Below are positions 14,288 through 28,800 of a stretch of 64,000 nucleotides of DNA, piece by piece. A program made the translations under genes and the position numbers. Location of the stretch: the NCBI GenBank assembly GCA_024349245.1, contig JALDNG010000020.1, positions 7,056,501 to 7,120,500 of the forward strand, given 5' to 3'. Below the pieces are notes generated by a model that ran no database searches, was not told where the DNA came from, and saw only the letters and a list, made by a program, of their open reading frames with translations. Each line of letters starts with the position of its first letter. The first letter of the stretch is position 1. Origin of the DNA: Neodontobutis hainanensis (lineage: Eukaryota > Chordata > Actinopteri > Gobiiformes > Odontobutidae).

Positions 14288-17200
14288 CTAAAAGAGGCAT
14301 AGAGGAGACAGTTAGCTGCAAAAAAACATCATTCATTCATAAAGCAAAATTACATCACTGCATCTGAGCGAACTGTTTTGGGGAGTTGGACCTGAGAAGA
14401 AAAAATAAATGTTTTGCTGGTTATGTCACACACACATTTCAGTTTATCTTTTGTTTGAATGTTAATTGCCTGTGCAAGAATAGGAAAGTTTGAGTGGGAG
14501 AAGCAATTAAAATAGTATTAGCCAAAGAAAACTTGGCTCTCACAATAGCTGCAGTGTCTCAATTAAAGACAAGAAATTGGAGGGAACACTATGGATAGAC
14601 AGTTATCACGGTAAAACAGTTTGTGCTTCTATGAAAAGTGGCTAATTAAAGCCAGGCTCACCAGAGGAAGTGACTAGTCGGACCTGTGAGCTGACCGTGC
14701 CCTCTCCGCCCTCGCTGAGAGCACACACCTCGATGATGTAAGTGCCTCCCTCTGGCAGTGAAAGCATGGTTGAAGGGTTGATGGTTCTTGTCACCTGGTT
14801 GTAGGCCCTGCCTTCTTGTCTGAGCATCACCTGTGGGCGGGGGGTTAAGCACAAAGCAATGTTAAGCCTTATTCATAAAAAAATGTACACACTCAGTCCA
14901 CTTTCACCCAGCTCCTACTCATGTATCAAAGTCAGGACGCTCAGGGATACAGTAAAGTGAACACTGATTCTGATTCACCAACCTACGAAATTGATGTCCA
15001 CTCTGTGCACAGCTGTAGCTCGTGATTATGAGAGTTCAGGAAAGTTTAAAAATGACATCAAGAAGTCAAATTGCATTTCTACAGTACATGAGTTCTAGTC
15101 ATAAAAATAAACCGATATTTAGTTAGAAATCAGTTTATTGTCATTGTCATGTGAACAAATGCTGCTTTTGATGTTGATGCTCATGACAGCAACAAATTGA
15201 ATGTGAGTGTTAAATTGTGAAAGATTTATTACAATTTGGGCAAGTGGGGATGGCTGGTTAACATTTGGGTCACTTGGGTTTAAATATAAATTGTTGTCTT
15301 TGATAAATGACTCTAATTCCAATGTTTTCTCTAAAGCAACAGCAGGTGTTTTTGTGCTACAAAAAAACTTGGCTATGTGTTAGAATAATTTCAGGATAAA
15401 TGGACTGGAGATTTTGCATTGCTACAGAAGCCGTACATAGAACCTTATTTTTTTTTAGTGAATAGCTTTTTTATAACAGTTATTTCTAGTTTTAGAGCCA
15501 CATGTTTAGTATTGCAAACAAGTTCAGATGAAAGACAATGAGACAAACATGGAGCCCCTCATATAGATACACATTATTGTATTATCTGGAAACTTCTTTA
15601 CCATGTACCCAATGACCGCAGATTCATTGTCTTTAGCTTTCACTGGAGTCCAGCTTAGTGACACGTTGTTGCCCTCCTGAATCCACATGAGGTTACTTGG
15701 AGGCTGAGCCGGAGCTATAGAAAGAACACAACAGTCAGGGCACAAACTCTGTCAACAGAGTTTGCAGGCAACTAGGTCAATTACTGCTACTTTTACAAGG
15801 GGATATTAAACAAACTAAACATGCAGCCTCTATTCCTGATATAGTAATGCATGATTAGTGTCAGCACTGCACTCACGGGCTTTCCTGGTCCGAGCTGTGA
15901 CAGCAGGACTGGCAGGTCCCTGGCCGATGCTGTTGAAGCCCTTTACTGTGATGTGATACAGACAGTTGCTCTCTAGGCCAGACAACACCATAGATGTTTC
16001 ATTTTTGATAGTTTGTTGTTTCTTTCCAGATTCTTCCTGCTCCATGTCTTTCCAGTAGCTGACCTGTAAAAAAGAACTGAAATTAGTTTGAGACATTCAG
16101 TATGCTCAAAGCTGCATCAATGTCCATGATCTAACATATAACGTTATGGTTCATATTTATAATGTAGACATACACTGTGCTATGAATATTGAAATTATAT
16201 GTTGTGTTTGAGAACAGCTCCCGACAATTGAGTGGATACATGCAGTAGACAGGAGGATGTCAAGAGATAGTCTGGGAGGTTTTACTGATACGTTATGATG
16301 CAAACTTCTACACAGTACACTAGCTACAATCCACAAACTTTAGTTTTAGTGCTTACACAGAATAACCATCACCATATGAACACCGTCGGAGGACAGTTCA
16401 TACATGACACCCAACCATTGATTTTGTTTCTAAAATAGTGACATGTGTTATCATAGATGGCAGTTTTGACTAAACCTTTAATATGTAGTAGGGTACATAA
16501 AGATACATAAACATGCAAACCTCATATCCTCTTGGTCTTCCAGGACCTGGATTAGGTGGCTTCCAAGTGACTTTCATTTCAGATGAAGAAATGCTGTACG
16601 CTCTGACATCAGTTGGAGCCTCTCTTGGTTCTGTATTTGTTGTACACACAAAACAATTTCAAAAGACGTATAGTATAGAGCTCTAAAAATCTAAATATTG
16701 AAATGTCTAAAGCTACTATCTGTGTAGGTTCATTCTTGCCAGAAGAACTATAAACTCACCCCCCTCTGCAGAGTGGATAATAACAACTTTACTGAATGGA
16801 CCATCTCCCTTGTTGTTATAGACGCCAACTTTGACTTCAAAGGGTGTCAGGGGAGGGAATGTCTCATCTCTGTATTTATATGTTGTGGAGTCTGCTGAAG
16901 TCACCATCTTCTCTTTCCAGCCTCTGGTTCCATTGGCACGAAATGCAACAATATAACCAAAACCCTCGCCGTTTTGGAACTCCTCCGAAACAGGCTGAAA
17001 TGATCAGAAAACAAAAATATTGCACATGTGAAGAGCCTATAATATTCAGTCCAGCTCTTGCCGACAAAAAAATCCAAATGTGACTTTTCCCTCAAAGGTA
17101 TTCTCATCTAACCAGTTTTCAATTTATTACCCATTTACTGTAACGGTCTGCCACTGTTAATAAAGATGCAGCCAGTCTGAGTAATGGAAACTAATCATAT

Positions 17201-17730
17201 CTCATTCTCTTGTGCCTGTTATGTAGCTATTTATCTTCTCATGTCTGACAGGCGGATTTTGGGGACACAGGTTTGTGCGCTGGCTCCAATTGCTTATCTG
17301 TGGTTTGCCTGAAGTGGTGGAACTGGGGGCTGTCTTCCACAGCTGCTCCTTACTTAATCAAATCAAATGCCAATTTATTAAGTGAGCTAGAATTTAATTA
17401 AAGTATGAGCAACAGGGATTAAATCTTTGGCTAAATTTAATAATTGACAAACACCTGTACACCTGTTTTTGGCAACAAGTCCATAGCTCCCGCTGTAATG
17501 TGTAATTTGCATAAGCTTCAAAGTAATATTGTCCCCTGAAGGGATCATCCAAATGAGCCATCTAGTCTACTGGGGAAATGGCATGACTGTAGATGTAGTT
17601 CACTTTTTATTCAACAGCGACTAATCACCATGACTGCCTAATTACAAGGATGATCAGCAAAAGTGAATTAGCAACTATCAGAGTTATTATCGCTGGCAAT
17701 GCTTTTAAAGAGATGCCAAGGAATATAGGC

Positions 17731-17767
<37 letters not shown>

Positions 17768-20700
17768 AACAAATTAGCTAGTTAAGTCAGAAAACACTTG
17801 CGGCTCGGGGAATTTAAATAGTGGCAAGCAAGTGTGGATTAAGTGTAAAAGGCTGCTAGAAGTGAGCTACGTCTTGTGGATGAAATGGGGGCCTGCTGGG
17901 CTCAGTGATGGTGACTGTGGGGGCACCACTAATGGTCCTCCCAGTGGCTCCCAGTGAAGAAGCTGTCTAACTCCGTCGACTATAATGAGACGGCTGAATG
18001 AAGCTGCAGAGACTGTTTAGTCATTCATCCTGCTTAATAACCCTGCCTACTATGGCCGTCCAGCTTCTGACAACTTGCCACAGATGATTGGAGAGGCAGA
18101 ACTGCTCTGTGCTCACACATTCACACTGCCAAAAAGGGCTAACATTCCTGCTCCATCTACTTTAATATCCATCTCCATTGGTCACTGTCAGGGTTCTGAA
18201 TTGTTTCTAAAAGGATTTAGGACTAAAGAAAAATAAAGATAAAAATAAAAATAGGAGAGAGCTAAAACCACTGCACATCTAGGTGGTCTCGTGTGATATT
18301 GTTAGCATATTTATTAATTTATTTTTCACAGGACAGACATAAAGATTCATGCAGAAAAGGATATAATCGGTACAGAATCCTGAAGGAACCAGATGCACTT
18401 TAGTGACTTTAGTAGACTCATGACAGTTCTTAAAGCAGGATCAATTGTTGCCCTAAGAAATACATCTAATTCCCAACATGATTTACTGTCTTGCTATTTC
18501 AAAAGCCATACTCCATCTACTCACTTTGAGTCAAGTAAATGTGAAAGAACACCTCAGTATTTTAATTTTTTAGCAGAATTTAGACATTTACTAGGTCCCA
18601 GTCTAAGGGTTTCGTGATCTAACCAGCCTCCAATTATCCTTTGGTATATTGTGTATCCAGGGCACGTTACCCACATAGTGTCCTATAAGAAGGTTGTGAG
18701 TGTGTAATATTAGCCAGGGTAATGGCACTCTTGAGTTATAAATAGGGAATGGTTTACCACCAAACAACAGCCCATCTGGAATGGACATTATCCCCCATAA
18801 TGCACCACTGAGGCACTCTTCTCCTCATGTGAAGGTTATCTTCCCAGTGGCAGTTGTGCTTCCATACTTAATAACTACAAGAATAACTGTCAGTAGCTTG
18901 CACATCTGTTCACCGTTCCCCTGTTAATATACCCTCATCTCAATTACAAATTCCCAGTTTTACTCATTCAGTGCATGCTGTGGCCTGAACCTGGCTCAGA
19001 GCTAAGCTGTCCAAACAGTTCATAGAATAACATCTTTATTTGATGCCAGATTTATTTCATTTTGCCAAGACAGACAGTACAAGCTCTCTTTGATTCATTG
19101 ATAATACATTTAAAACTCAAGGAGAATCCTTATCACTGTGCCTCTCTCAAGAGACCATATTTAAAATTCAGCACAACTTAATCACTCCCCTGGCTAATGC
19201 TGCTCTTTGCAGTACAAGGCCCGGCTGGATTTCCTCTAGCTGTAGCTGTGTCAGCAAATTTTACTGTTGTGGCCACGTTGTGCTCCCAAAACCCCTAGAC
19301 CCTGAATAGTTAAACATATTTGCAACAGAATATGAAAGAAACTGTTTAATAAGCAATGTGCTGTTATCTGGGGATGTCATCTTTCTCATTTGAAACTACC
19401 CTGACCTGCTCTGGTCTCACCTCATTTTGCTAGTTTACTGATCACTTAATTTATTAATATTTCATCTGCTGTACTAAATAAATGTGTGCATATACAGTAC
19501 ATCATATTGCATATTACAGTAAAATGCATACTATAGAATTTGAAAAAAAATTGTCTGTGATAACCACATACATAGTTATTTCCATTTTAATTTCAAAGTT
19601 TAATTTGTTACAGGAATTGTAAAGGTAATTAATTGCTGCTGCTGTGACGTAATTTCCTCTGGCCTCTGTACTGCCATTTGTCTTGCGTCACACTTATGTT
19701 TTGTTTGTAGTAATTGTAGTAATGTCTGGTTTGGGGAAAATGATAAATATTCTGTAAAATAAAGCGCTTTCTCATCTGACTTCCACAATTCAAAGGTACA
19801 CCATATGGCAGATGGGTCTGTGATGCTTCCTTCTCAAATGCAATAAGGTCACTTTGCCCTCACAATGGGCCCCCACCTGAGCCCCTTAAACACCAAAGAC
19901 CTTCTCCCTTGAGCGAGGGAGAGCAAGCAAGACAGTGACCTCCACCTTTGAGTTATCCAACTGCTTATAATGCTCGTCTCAAATGCATTGCTTATCACAG
20001 GGGTCACATCTGGGTCCCCGGTGCAACCACACCTGCGTGGTTTAACCTAGTGTATTTCTTAGGAATCTAAGGTGATTTATGTGCACCTTATGTGCCAGTT
20101 TTTATTCCTGTACTTTATTTATAACATATCAGAAATCAATACTACATATAACCATAAACTTATATGTTTATGTTTATAGTCTAAAGATAATTTTGATGAC
20201 TAAAACCAAGACATATTTTATTTAATAGTGCAGTGTTTTTCTTTTCCATTACATGAGGGGTTGGGTCAAGTAGAAAATATGTTTTTATCTTTTACAGCAT
20301 AATTGTTATCAATTAATATTGAGGTATCCAGTACTTTGATATTGTGTATTTTTTATTTTTTTTGTGGATTTTGTCTATGTTAAAAACTAAACTAAAACCA
20401 CCATTTTTCATGAGCTGAACTCAATGGGCGGCAGTAGCTCAGTGGGTAGAGTGGCCTTCCTTCAATCGGCAGGTGGGCGGTTCAATCTCCGCTCGAAACA
20501 TCCCACATACTGTCGTTGTGTCCTTGGGCAAGACACTTAACCTACATTGCCTCCAGTGATGTTATGTAACACTGGTAAATAGCTTATAGTGCCTACTACA
20601 TTAGGTGGAAAAGCGCAATATAAAGATTATAATAAAGATTAGAAAATAAATATACAGTTTTATTATTATAATGTTCTAAGACTTTTTCTATGTACACAAA

Positions 20701-23700
20701 AAGGCCTATTTCTCACAATAAAAGTGGCCTTTTATTGTGGCCAGTCTAAGGCCCACTTGGCAATAATCATGCTCTCTAATCAGCATCTTGATATGCCACC
20801 CCTGTGAGGTGGATGGAATATCTCGGCAAAAGAGAGGTGCTCACTTAAGGATTTAAAGAACAATATTTTATAAAAATAGGCATTTTGTGCACATAGAAAA
20901 AGTCTTAGATCTTTAAGTTCAGCTTATGAAAAATGGAGGCAAATACAAAAGTGTTGCATTAAAATTTTTGTTCAGTATATTAATATCAACACACAGTCTT
21001 TCTCCTGCTGTTCTGTCTCTTAATGCACGCATTTTCACTAAGTGAGAACATGTTCGACGCAGTCTCCGGCTGTGCGCTCTGACTGCATTCTACTTTAATT
21101 ATTACACTTCTTCACAAGAATGTATGCACCAAATATGAACAAAGTTCCACATGATGCTTCTGAGACACATTAACAGTACTGGCCAGACAACCAGACAACA
21201 AAAACAGATGCGATGAGAATGGCCTTCTGTGCTCACACTCTTTTTATTGTAAGAACATCTCAGAACTCGTTAAAGTACAGAAACACTGGGATGTTTTAAT
21301 TACATATTTCTTCAAATTGTGGGAAGAGGATGTCAAACCAAAACAAGTTCTTAACACATGGAGCAAAACTGCAGCTAGTCTCAGCTCAAGTGAATCTGGA
21401 TTTACTGATGTAAGTCTATCTATATGTCTGAAAATCATTAAACTGTTGTCTTGGAGCTTAGTCTCCATGAGGACAGGTGATATCAGATATTCTTCTTTAA
21501 TATTGTCTGACAAGTATTCCCAAGAATCTAGTGAAGTGATGATTTCTTAATAAATGGCGCACACTGTTAAAGCTTCCTCAAGATTATTAACCTATATTCA
21601 CAAGATTTATTGCTTGGAGACCGTTACAGTCAGGGGAAAATTAGAAAGTGGCAGTTTAGTTGCAGTTTTCTCTTGTTGTGATGGTTTTGTTTTATTTTTT
21701 ATTTCATCTGATTTTCTTGTGCTACACAATGTCTGCATTTCACAATCCATTTAGAGTAAACAAACAAGAACAAACATGACCAAAATTAACTTTTTAACAA
21801 GTCTGTGTGATAACGCAGGCTTGTTATTTTGATTGTTTACTTATTTATTATCTGGTAAGATCCCTTTGTGTTTGGGCGTATTATTTCTAGCTCTGCTATT
21901 CATTCTTCTTTGACTTTTTTATTTTGAACCCTGTGATGCTGTAGGTGATTACTGTATCAGTCTGCTTCAGTAACAGAGTTTAATGTGACACTATACTCAG
22001 TACATTGTTAAAAAACTAACCTAACTAAAAGAACTGTCCTGATAGAACCTTGTCAGCACCACCAGTATAATTAGCTGGAGTAGACACAATAAAACACACA
22101 TGCTGTGTTAAACTAACAACAATTTCCGACGGATACTTAAACAGACCAGAGCCTGTGGTTGTGACCTTTTCGATAGTCACAATAGTTGTAGACCTTACCT
22201 CCCAAGAGATGACAAGCTCATGCCTGCGGCCATTCCCTCCACTCACATTGGCTGGTGCCACTGATGGGACTGTGTGAAACACAAAGGTCAACAATGCATC
22301 ACTGACTTTATAAAACAAAAACTTTTCCTACTTTGTTGAAAACAGGTTTGTAACTGTAACTACTGTGACTGATAACATTTAAAAACAACTGTAACTTTCT
22401 CAATTTCAGCCTAAATAACAGTATAATAAGGTTCCAGAAATATTGGCCCTGTGTTTACATATGTAAATATGATGGAGGTTTTAAAGTTGTTTCTTCCAAA
22501 TCCTTTCAGTTCACAGACTGTGTGTTTAAAGATGGATCACCCTATCTGCATCTGGTTACAGTAATTAGTCTATTAATCAAGCTGAGAAGATAGAACAGAA
22601 TAAATAAGCCACATCCAAATGACCACTGACCTTCATAATTATTCCATTTTCTAGATGAGAAGTGAGCAGCTAGTGAGGCAGTGTATGTGATCCAGACTGG
22701 ATCATTTTTGCTCACCATAAATAGAGCATTCTACAATGTATTTGCCTCAGGTCGTCAAAGAATGGCTAATATACCTCAAATGCTAAACTTGTGGAAATGT
22801 ACGTAAGCTGCTTCTTTTTGACTTCCCCCTAATTAAAACTGAGTATTTTAACAATGGGAATATAACATGGTCAGATAGCACAAGCTTCCAAGAGCAACAA
22901 ATCATCAGCTGCACAAGTTTGGCTTGAATCTATTAACCAAAGATCAGCAATAGCTCGGATGGTTTACCTGCTTCTTTAGTCCGAACTGCTCTGGAAGGTG
23001 CACTTGGGTCTCCAGTCCCAATGGCGTTGCTGGCTACTACCCTGAACTCGTATTCAACCCAAGGGTTAAGCTGCACTGCCATGGCTGACTCCATGTCCCC
23101 TGTGACAGGCTCAGGGTCTGCAGACATCAGAGTTGTATGTATTTTCAGTAACAAGACCTACATCTCTTTTGCGCACATTATGAGCAGTGGGTGGGTATTT
23201 TTCTCTTTTCTACGAGGTCACCTGACTCAATGTAAGGCCTGATTTATGCCTTTGTGTCAGGGGTATAGCATGGCCTACAGCAACTACATGTGTGGGCTCA
23301 GGAGTAATGGCATAGGTTACAGTGTGGGTGAAGGGCATCTGGGCCAAATTGTAACTACAAGATATGATTACTGCCAACACAAAAACAACTGAGGTATAAT
23401 GCAGCACTGCAGGTCTGTAACTGTTAATTAGACAATGACAACTTTCTCAATTTCACAGATGTAGCCCTCTAAGCTATTTCATAAGTAATTGGAGTATGAT
23501 AATGAAAAGACAGAAGTGAAAACTGATTTGGTGACATATGGAACAATACACACTCTTGTAAAAAAACACTTTTTCAACATAGTTTGTATATAACACTATG
23601 TAGCTTTCTCATGCTGTAGTTAAGCCATTCACTATTTTGGGATTTAAATTCAGTGAAGAACTATTGGCTTTTTTCTCTCCAATTTTACTCTTGAATCCTT

Positions 23701-25816
23701 TCGCCAAATTCACTGTGGCATATTTTTACACCAGATGGTGAGGGTACAAAGATTTTCCTAAAACCAGTGCATTATGCTGTTTTGATGCTTTTCAGCAGCT
23801 TTAGAAAACATTTGAATGCATTATGACTGTAATTACACAGAACAAATCCTTATTCAATCAATTTTTACAGAACATATCAAAGACCCACAGTGATGATGAG
23901 TAATTATAAATTAGACTGTGTGGCTGAGATAAATCAGCTCACAATGAATATATTTTATAAATAATTAGACCAATGAAAACCCACTGTAGTTTTTGTAGTG
24001 GTGCAGAAATAAATATTGACTTGATGCAAATCAATGATAGAAACTAACCAGAGGTCCTCTAATGCAAACTATAGCAACTATGCAGTAGAAAATGACACAG
24101 TGGAGCCCGCATTTACATAATATCGTAAGCAGTGTACAATGAGAACACAAGCTGCTCTTCAAACAAAAGCTGATAACTTTGTTGCAAAGTTTGTTCAACA
24201 AAGTTGAAGCTCAACAAAGAAAAGCTCAAGGCCTTCTGTGCTAATCTTTACAAGTTCAGTTCTAACAAATACATTACAGGTTCCTAATTGAAATCAAATG
24301 AAATATAGTTAAACAGATGTGATGAGGAATAAGTGTATACAAAGTGATTTATTTATTGGTGAAGATGGATGAACATTGCAGCCTAACTCTGCAATTATTA
24401 CCACATTTAGATAGATTAAACACAAAACTAATCTTAAAAGCTGAGACAGAGTAACTGCAAAAAAAAAATGTTCCACTGTATTAGCTTTCATTAGTTTTCA
24501 CATCTGATATCTGAATTGCATGAAACAGAAACAAAAAACATTTAATGACACTAAATGTTTTATTTCTCTAGGTTAAAAAGTAACCTTGCTTTAGATGGGC
24601 ATTACACTATCTCCAAACTTGACTTTGAATAGGATTAAGAATAGGATTCTGTATATGCCCTTAAATTAACCTCCTTAGATCTAGAGCTTGCTGTTTTCTC
24701 TGTATTGATTACCTGTTTTGACAGTTTGCCAGCCTAATGAAAATGGGCTGCGTGCCTGTATATTATAGGCACTGATAGGGCTGTGGTTGTCCAGACCGCG
24801 AGTCCAAGACAGGGTTGCTGTTGTGTCTGTAATCTCCTCAACTATAACCACACCAGGGGGCCCAGGAGGACCTGTGGGGAAGGAGACACAGCATTTTAAT
24901 TACAACACTGAATGAGTCAGCTTCAGGAACAAGATAAGGGATGAGCACAAACAGCCATGCTCTGAGCAGGTCCATATTGTGATACTATTAGACACAGTAA
25001 TGGATGAGACCATGCAATAATTAGGAGGGATGTGCAACAACGTGCAACTAGTGACAACACTTCATTGTTGTTTTCATTGCACTACCATAGATAACAACAG
25101 GACTTGAAGCTAAAATCAACCAGAAGCTTGGCTGACACAGATTTGCTGCCAAGGATTTTACGCTGATTAAAGGATATTGAAGCTTTCTTTTTGGGGGGGC
25201 TTCTGAGGCAGTCTGCCAGTTTTGCTGATCATGACAGTGTGTGAGTTGATCCTGTGTTTCATACAGTTTAACATATGTTTACCTCTTTACTCAGAAGTAC
25301 ATCCAATCTGCAAGTGCAGCAAATGCCTAAGGACTCTGGGGAGAACAGCTGTAAATGAAAAGCTGACAGCTGGTATCTTCAATGAAAACTAATGTAACAT
25401 GTCTTCAAATAGTGGCCATTCAAAGGTTGCACATTCCAAGGTATTACCATTTCATTTGTGCTGCAATAGGTGCAACCTCTCAAAAGCCTGCTTTATGCTA
25501 ATGCATTCAATCCCATCTGTACAATTATACCCTCAGGGGACAATGCCTTCTTCTACCAACATCAAACACCAAATCAGGCAATATCTTAAAGAGTTTATTC
25601 CTCATTCATAAACTTAAAACCATTGACAAACTAAAATGTCTTTTTTTTAGGTTGGTTTACACAGTTTAGGTGTAATAACATTTAAGCGTGATGGGCTTAA
25701 GTACTCTTCTAAAACATGTTGCATGGACCACAGTAATCATTAAGTTAGGTACCTGGAAGATTTGTGGAAAAGTTTATTGACCAAAAGTACGGGCCGGAAA
25801 CAGTGGACACTCAACA

Positions 25817-25862
<46 letters not shown>

Positions 25863-28800
25863 ACAAAAGATTATATAGCCTTGTATTGTGTCAAGGTTTA
25901 CGTCATGCCATGCTGTTTAACATTCAAGTCTAGACTAATAGCACCTGCCCAATCTGAAACACAGGTGTAGACACTTCAGCTAGGAAGGCCTCTATATCTC
26001 TCATAGGGTGTGCTGACCTAAATGAATAGACAGGCCCAACTGAGGTTAAGGACATTTATATAGTAAAAGATATTAAATTTAAAAATCAATCCAACCATTA
26101 TGATGTAATATAATAGGCTTGATACAATATTGTTGATGCAAATCTGTATGTTTTTTTTGAAAATCAAGATTTTGCAACATAACTTTGCCAGCAAGAGATA
26201 ATGCAGACCTGGAGCTAAATGGACAGTGGTTGCAAATTGTAATTTTCAGCTTGAACAGATATTGCCCGAGAATGGCGGGATCCCTTTTCTTATCAAACTT
26301 GTTCATGCATATACACTGTCTGTTGGCCACACTTCCAGTGACCTTATAAACACGTATGTCTGCTAGGGGCCAGGAGCAAATCTGACTGATGTTCTAAACT
26401 GAGTACAACAGCTGCTAATTGGAAGCTTTTTCTGTAGAAACCCAAAGGAACATTCTTCTATGGCTCTCTGTAGTCTGAACATTTGGCCAACAAAGACAGA
26501 TTCACTGTTGCACTGCAGTGTTGATTCCCAAAACATCCAACACAAATTCACTACAAGAATACATTATTTTACAGAGCAGTGGTTCAGTTCAAGGGGACAG
26601 TGAATCAATGTCTATGTGAAAACTGTGCAATGGTGCACTGATGAATAAACTCACCTCGAACAAGAAGTTCAGCTTCGGCAAACACACTATCAGCACTAGT
26701 CTGTGCTCGGCACCCATACTTCCCAGCATGCTTCAACAGAATGCTCCTAATCATCAGATCCACAGTGGAGGTCTGCTGCAAGGGAAGTGATGTATTAGGA
26801 GTGCATAAATGGAAAAGTGAATGCTCCTTTATGTGTCTTAGTGGTTTATGTGGCTTGAGACACTGTTGTTTAATTCAAGTTCTGCTTCCTGCTAAAGTCT
26901 TCAGCTATCCATATTTTCTTTGAAATGAGAAATGCCTAAGGCAAAACTTGAAATAATTCAAGGTCTACAGGCAGCTGTTTAGCACAAAACCTGATTAAAA
27001 TTACAAACCATACATCAGCCTGGAATCAGTCTGCCTGTAAAAGATCACCCCTGCAAGTACTTTGTCTCTAGAGCATTCAGAGAAATAGAGGATATACTGG
27101 GCCATAAGGAAATTCAAGATTCTCATATGCAAAAAAAAGGTGCTCCTTTTTCCCCAATAAATAAATTGACACATCAGTTTTTTATTGTTTATAAAGGGTT
27201 GGACGTAGATATTACAATACTAAATGTACATGTATTGTTATTATTAAATCTAGACAGTGGATTTTGTGAATACTATATTCTTTTTATGGCTTAAAAATAA
27301 GTTTCCACAGAGATTCTTTTAAAGCATTTAATGAGTGCTTTCTAAAGTGCACACAGACAAATCAAAAATGTGTTTCTATTGTTTAAACAAAACAGAACAC
27401 CTAATAAGCAAATACAGACACTATTTGAACCACTTGTATATAGGCAGAGACAGAAGGAAGTGATAATTCGGCTCTTACTTGTGCTCTTACTGTTTGGATG
27501 TATTCAAAGTGGCCACCATCTTGCTGAAAGTTGATGGGCCTTTGGTTAAAGAACCACTGGAAAGCCACATCCAACGATGTGTCATGCGTCGCCTTGCAGC
27601 TCAGCACAACACTTTCTCCCACAGTCACTTCCACTCTGCTCGGGCTGAGCTCCACACGCATGGCCTCTGGAAGCACAAAGCTGCTGCACTGTCACCCCAG
27701 GCTAACCAAAAACTTGTGTTATGCAGCCGCATTACGATTGAAGACAACCTGCTTTGTAGCACTCACCTTTGTCAGATAAATATCCAGTTTTACTCTAGAG
27801 CAGACTGTGTATACCTAGGAGATATGCCTTTATCCTGTTAAAGTGTGTCCTTGTAATATGATTCTTGAGTGTGAGAGCCTTTGTACCCGGTTGAGTAAGC
27901 ACAATAAATTTCCTGGCGCCCAAGCAAAGGTGGGAGGTAAAAATGACATTGGGGACTATTTACTGGTGGCTGACTTGTGCTAATTTGGCAGAAAATAAAG
28001 GCCTCCAGGGCATCACTTACCTTTTACCCACAACATGGCAGTCATTTCTGCCGAGCCCAACTGGTTCTCTGCCCGGCACACGTAGTTGCCCTCGTCCGCT
28101 CGACTGGAGTTAACAATCCTCAGAGTGTTGTTCCGCAACAACATAATCCTGTAAGAAAAGACGCCAAAATCAATACTGATATGAGAAACAAATTCACATT
28201 TAAACAGTTGCAAGTTGAGTAGTGGATTATATATTTGTGGGCTTAGAAGAATACTGATATTCACTGCAGACATTTTACCTGTTTTGAAATGCAAGCTATG
28301 TAACAATGGAAAGGTGACAGTGTATTAATACAAAGTGTGGTGTCTAATACTGAGCCTTTAACCAGTACAACATACTTCTCCAGAACACAAGGTACCATTT
28401 TCCAACATGAAAATAATTTATTAAGTAAAGTAATTTTGTCATAAGGCTGCAAAAATACTGCATTATTTCTCAATATGAAACCATCAGTCCTAACAAAACC
28501 TGAATACTGCTGCACTGAAAGACTCTAAAGCAAACACTGCCAAACTAAGATGAGTATATCAGTCAGCTGTCCCCAGGGAAACACACGCGTTAGAGAGAGG
28601 CAAATAAAGCCTAGCACTCTGATAAACACCACACTGCAGTCACAAAAAGCTTCTTATACAGCTAAAGGACACTTATGGTTTTCACATTATCTGAGGCTTG
28701 TCAATAAGAACAGAAATGAAGAGCTTTGGATCCAACCATAAATAATGTCATTGTATCCCACAGCGAGAGTGAAGGAATACAGCAGTGTATTAAATCTTAA

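Larger units (their letters stand above)
16995..22198 (-). other. cntn5 intron 17 (largest intron, 5.2 kb)
   Basis: It lies between exons 17 and 18. It contains a poly-A tract (17734-17762), the nested SINE/Tc1-like structure (about 20385-20982) and a stretch at 17380-17710 that looks like a candidate conserved non-coding element. The remainder shows nothing recognisable. Confidence 0.8.

Noticed and set aside
20435..20500. Possible tRNA gene
   Set aside because: A and B boxes are present, but there is no complete cloverleaf, and the sequence runs into a SINE body and tail.
25764..25970. ORF with Val-Cys repeats
   Set aside because: This is a translation of the GT microsatellite.
27401..27490. 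Extension of exon 13 past both tandem donors
   Set aside because: The frame stays open for some distance, but the added sequence has no Ig6 similarity. The conserved continuation is exon 14.
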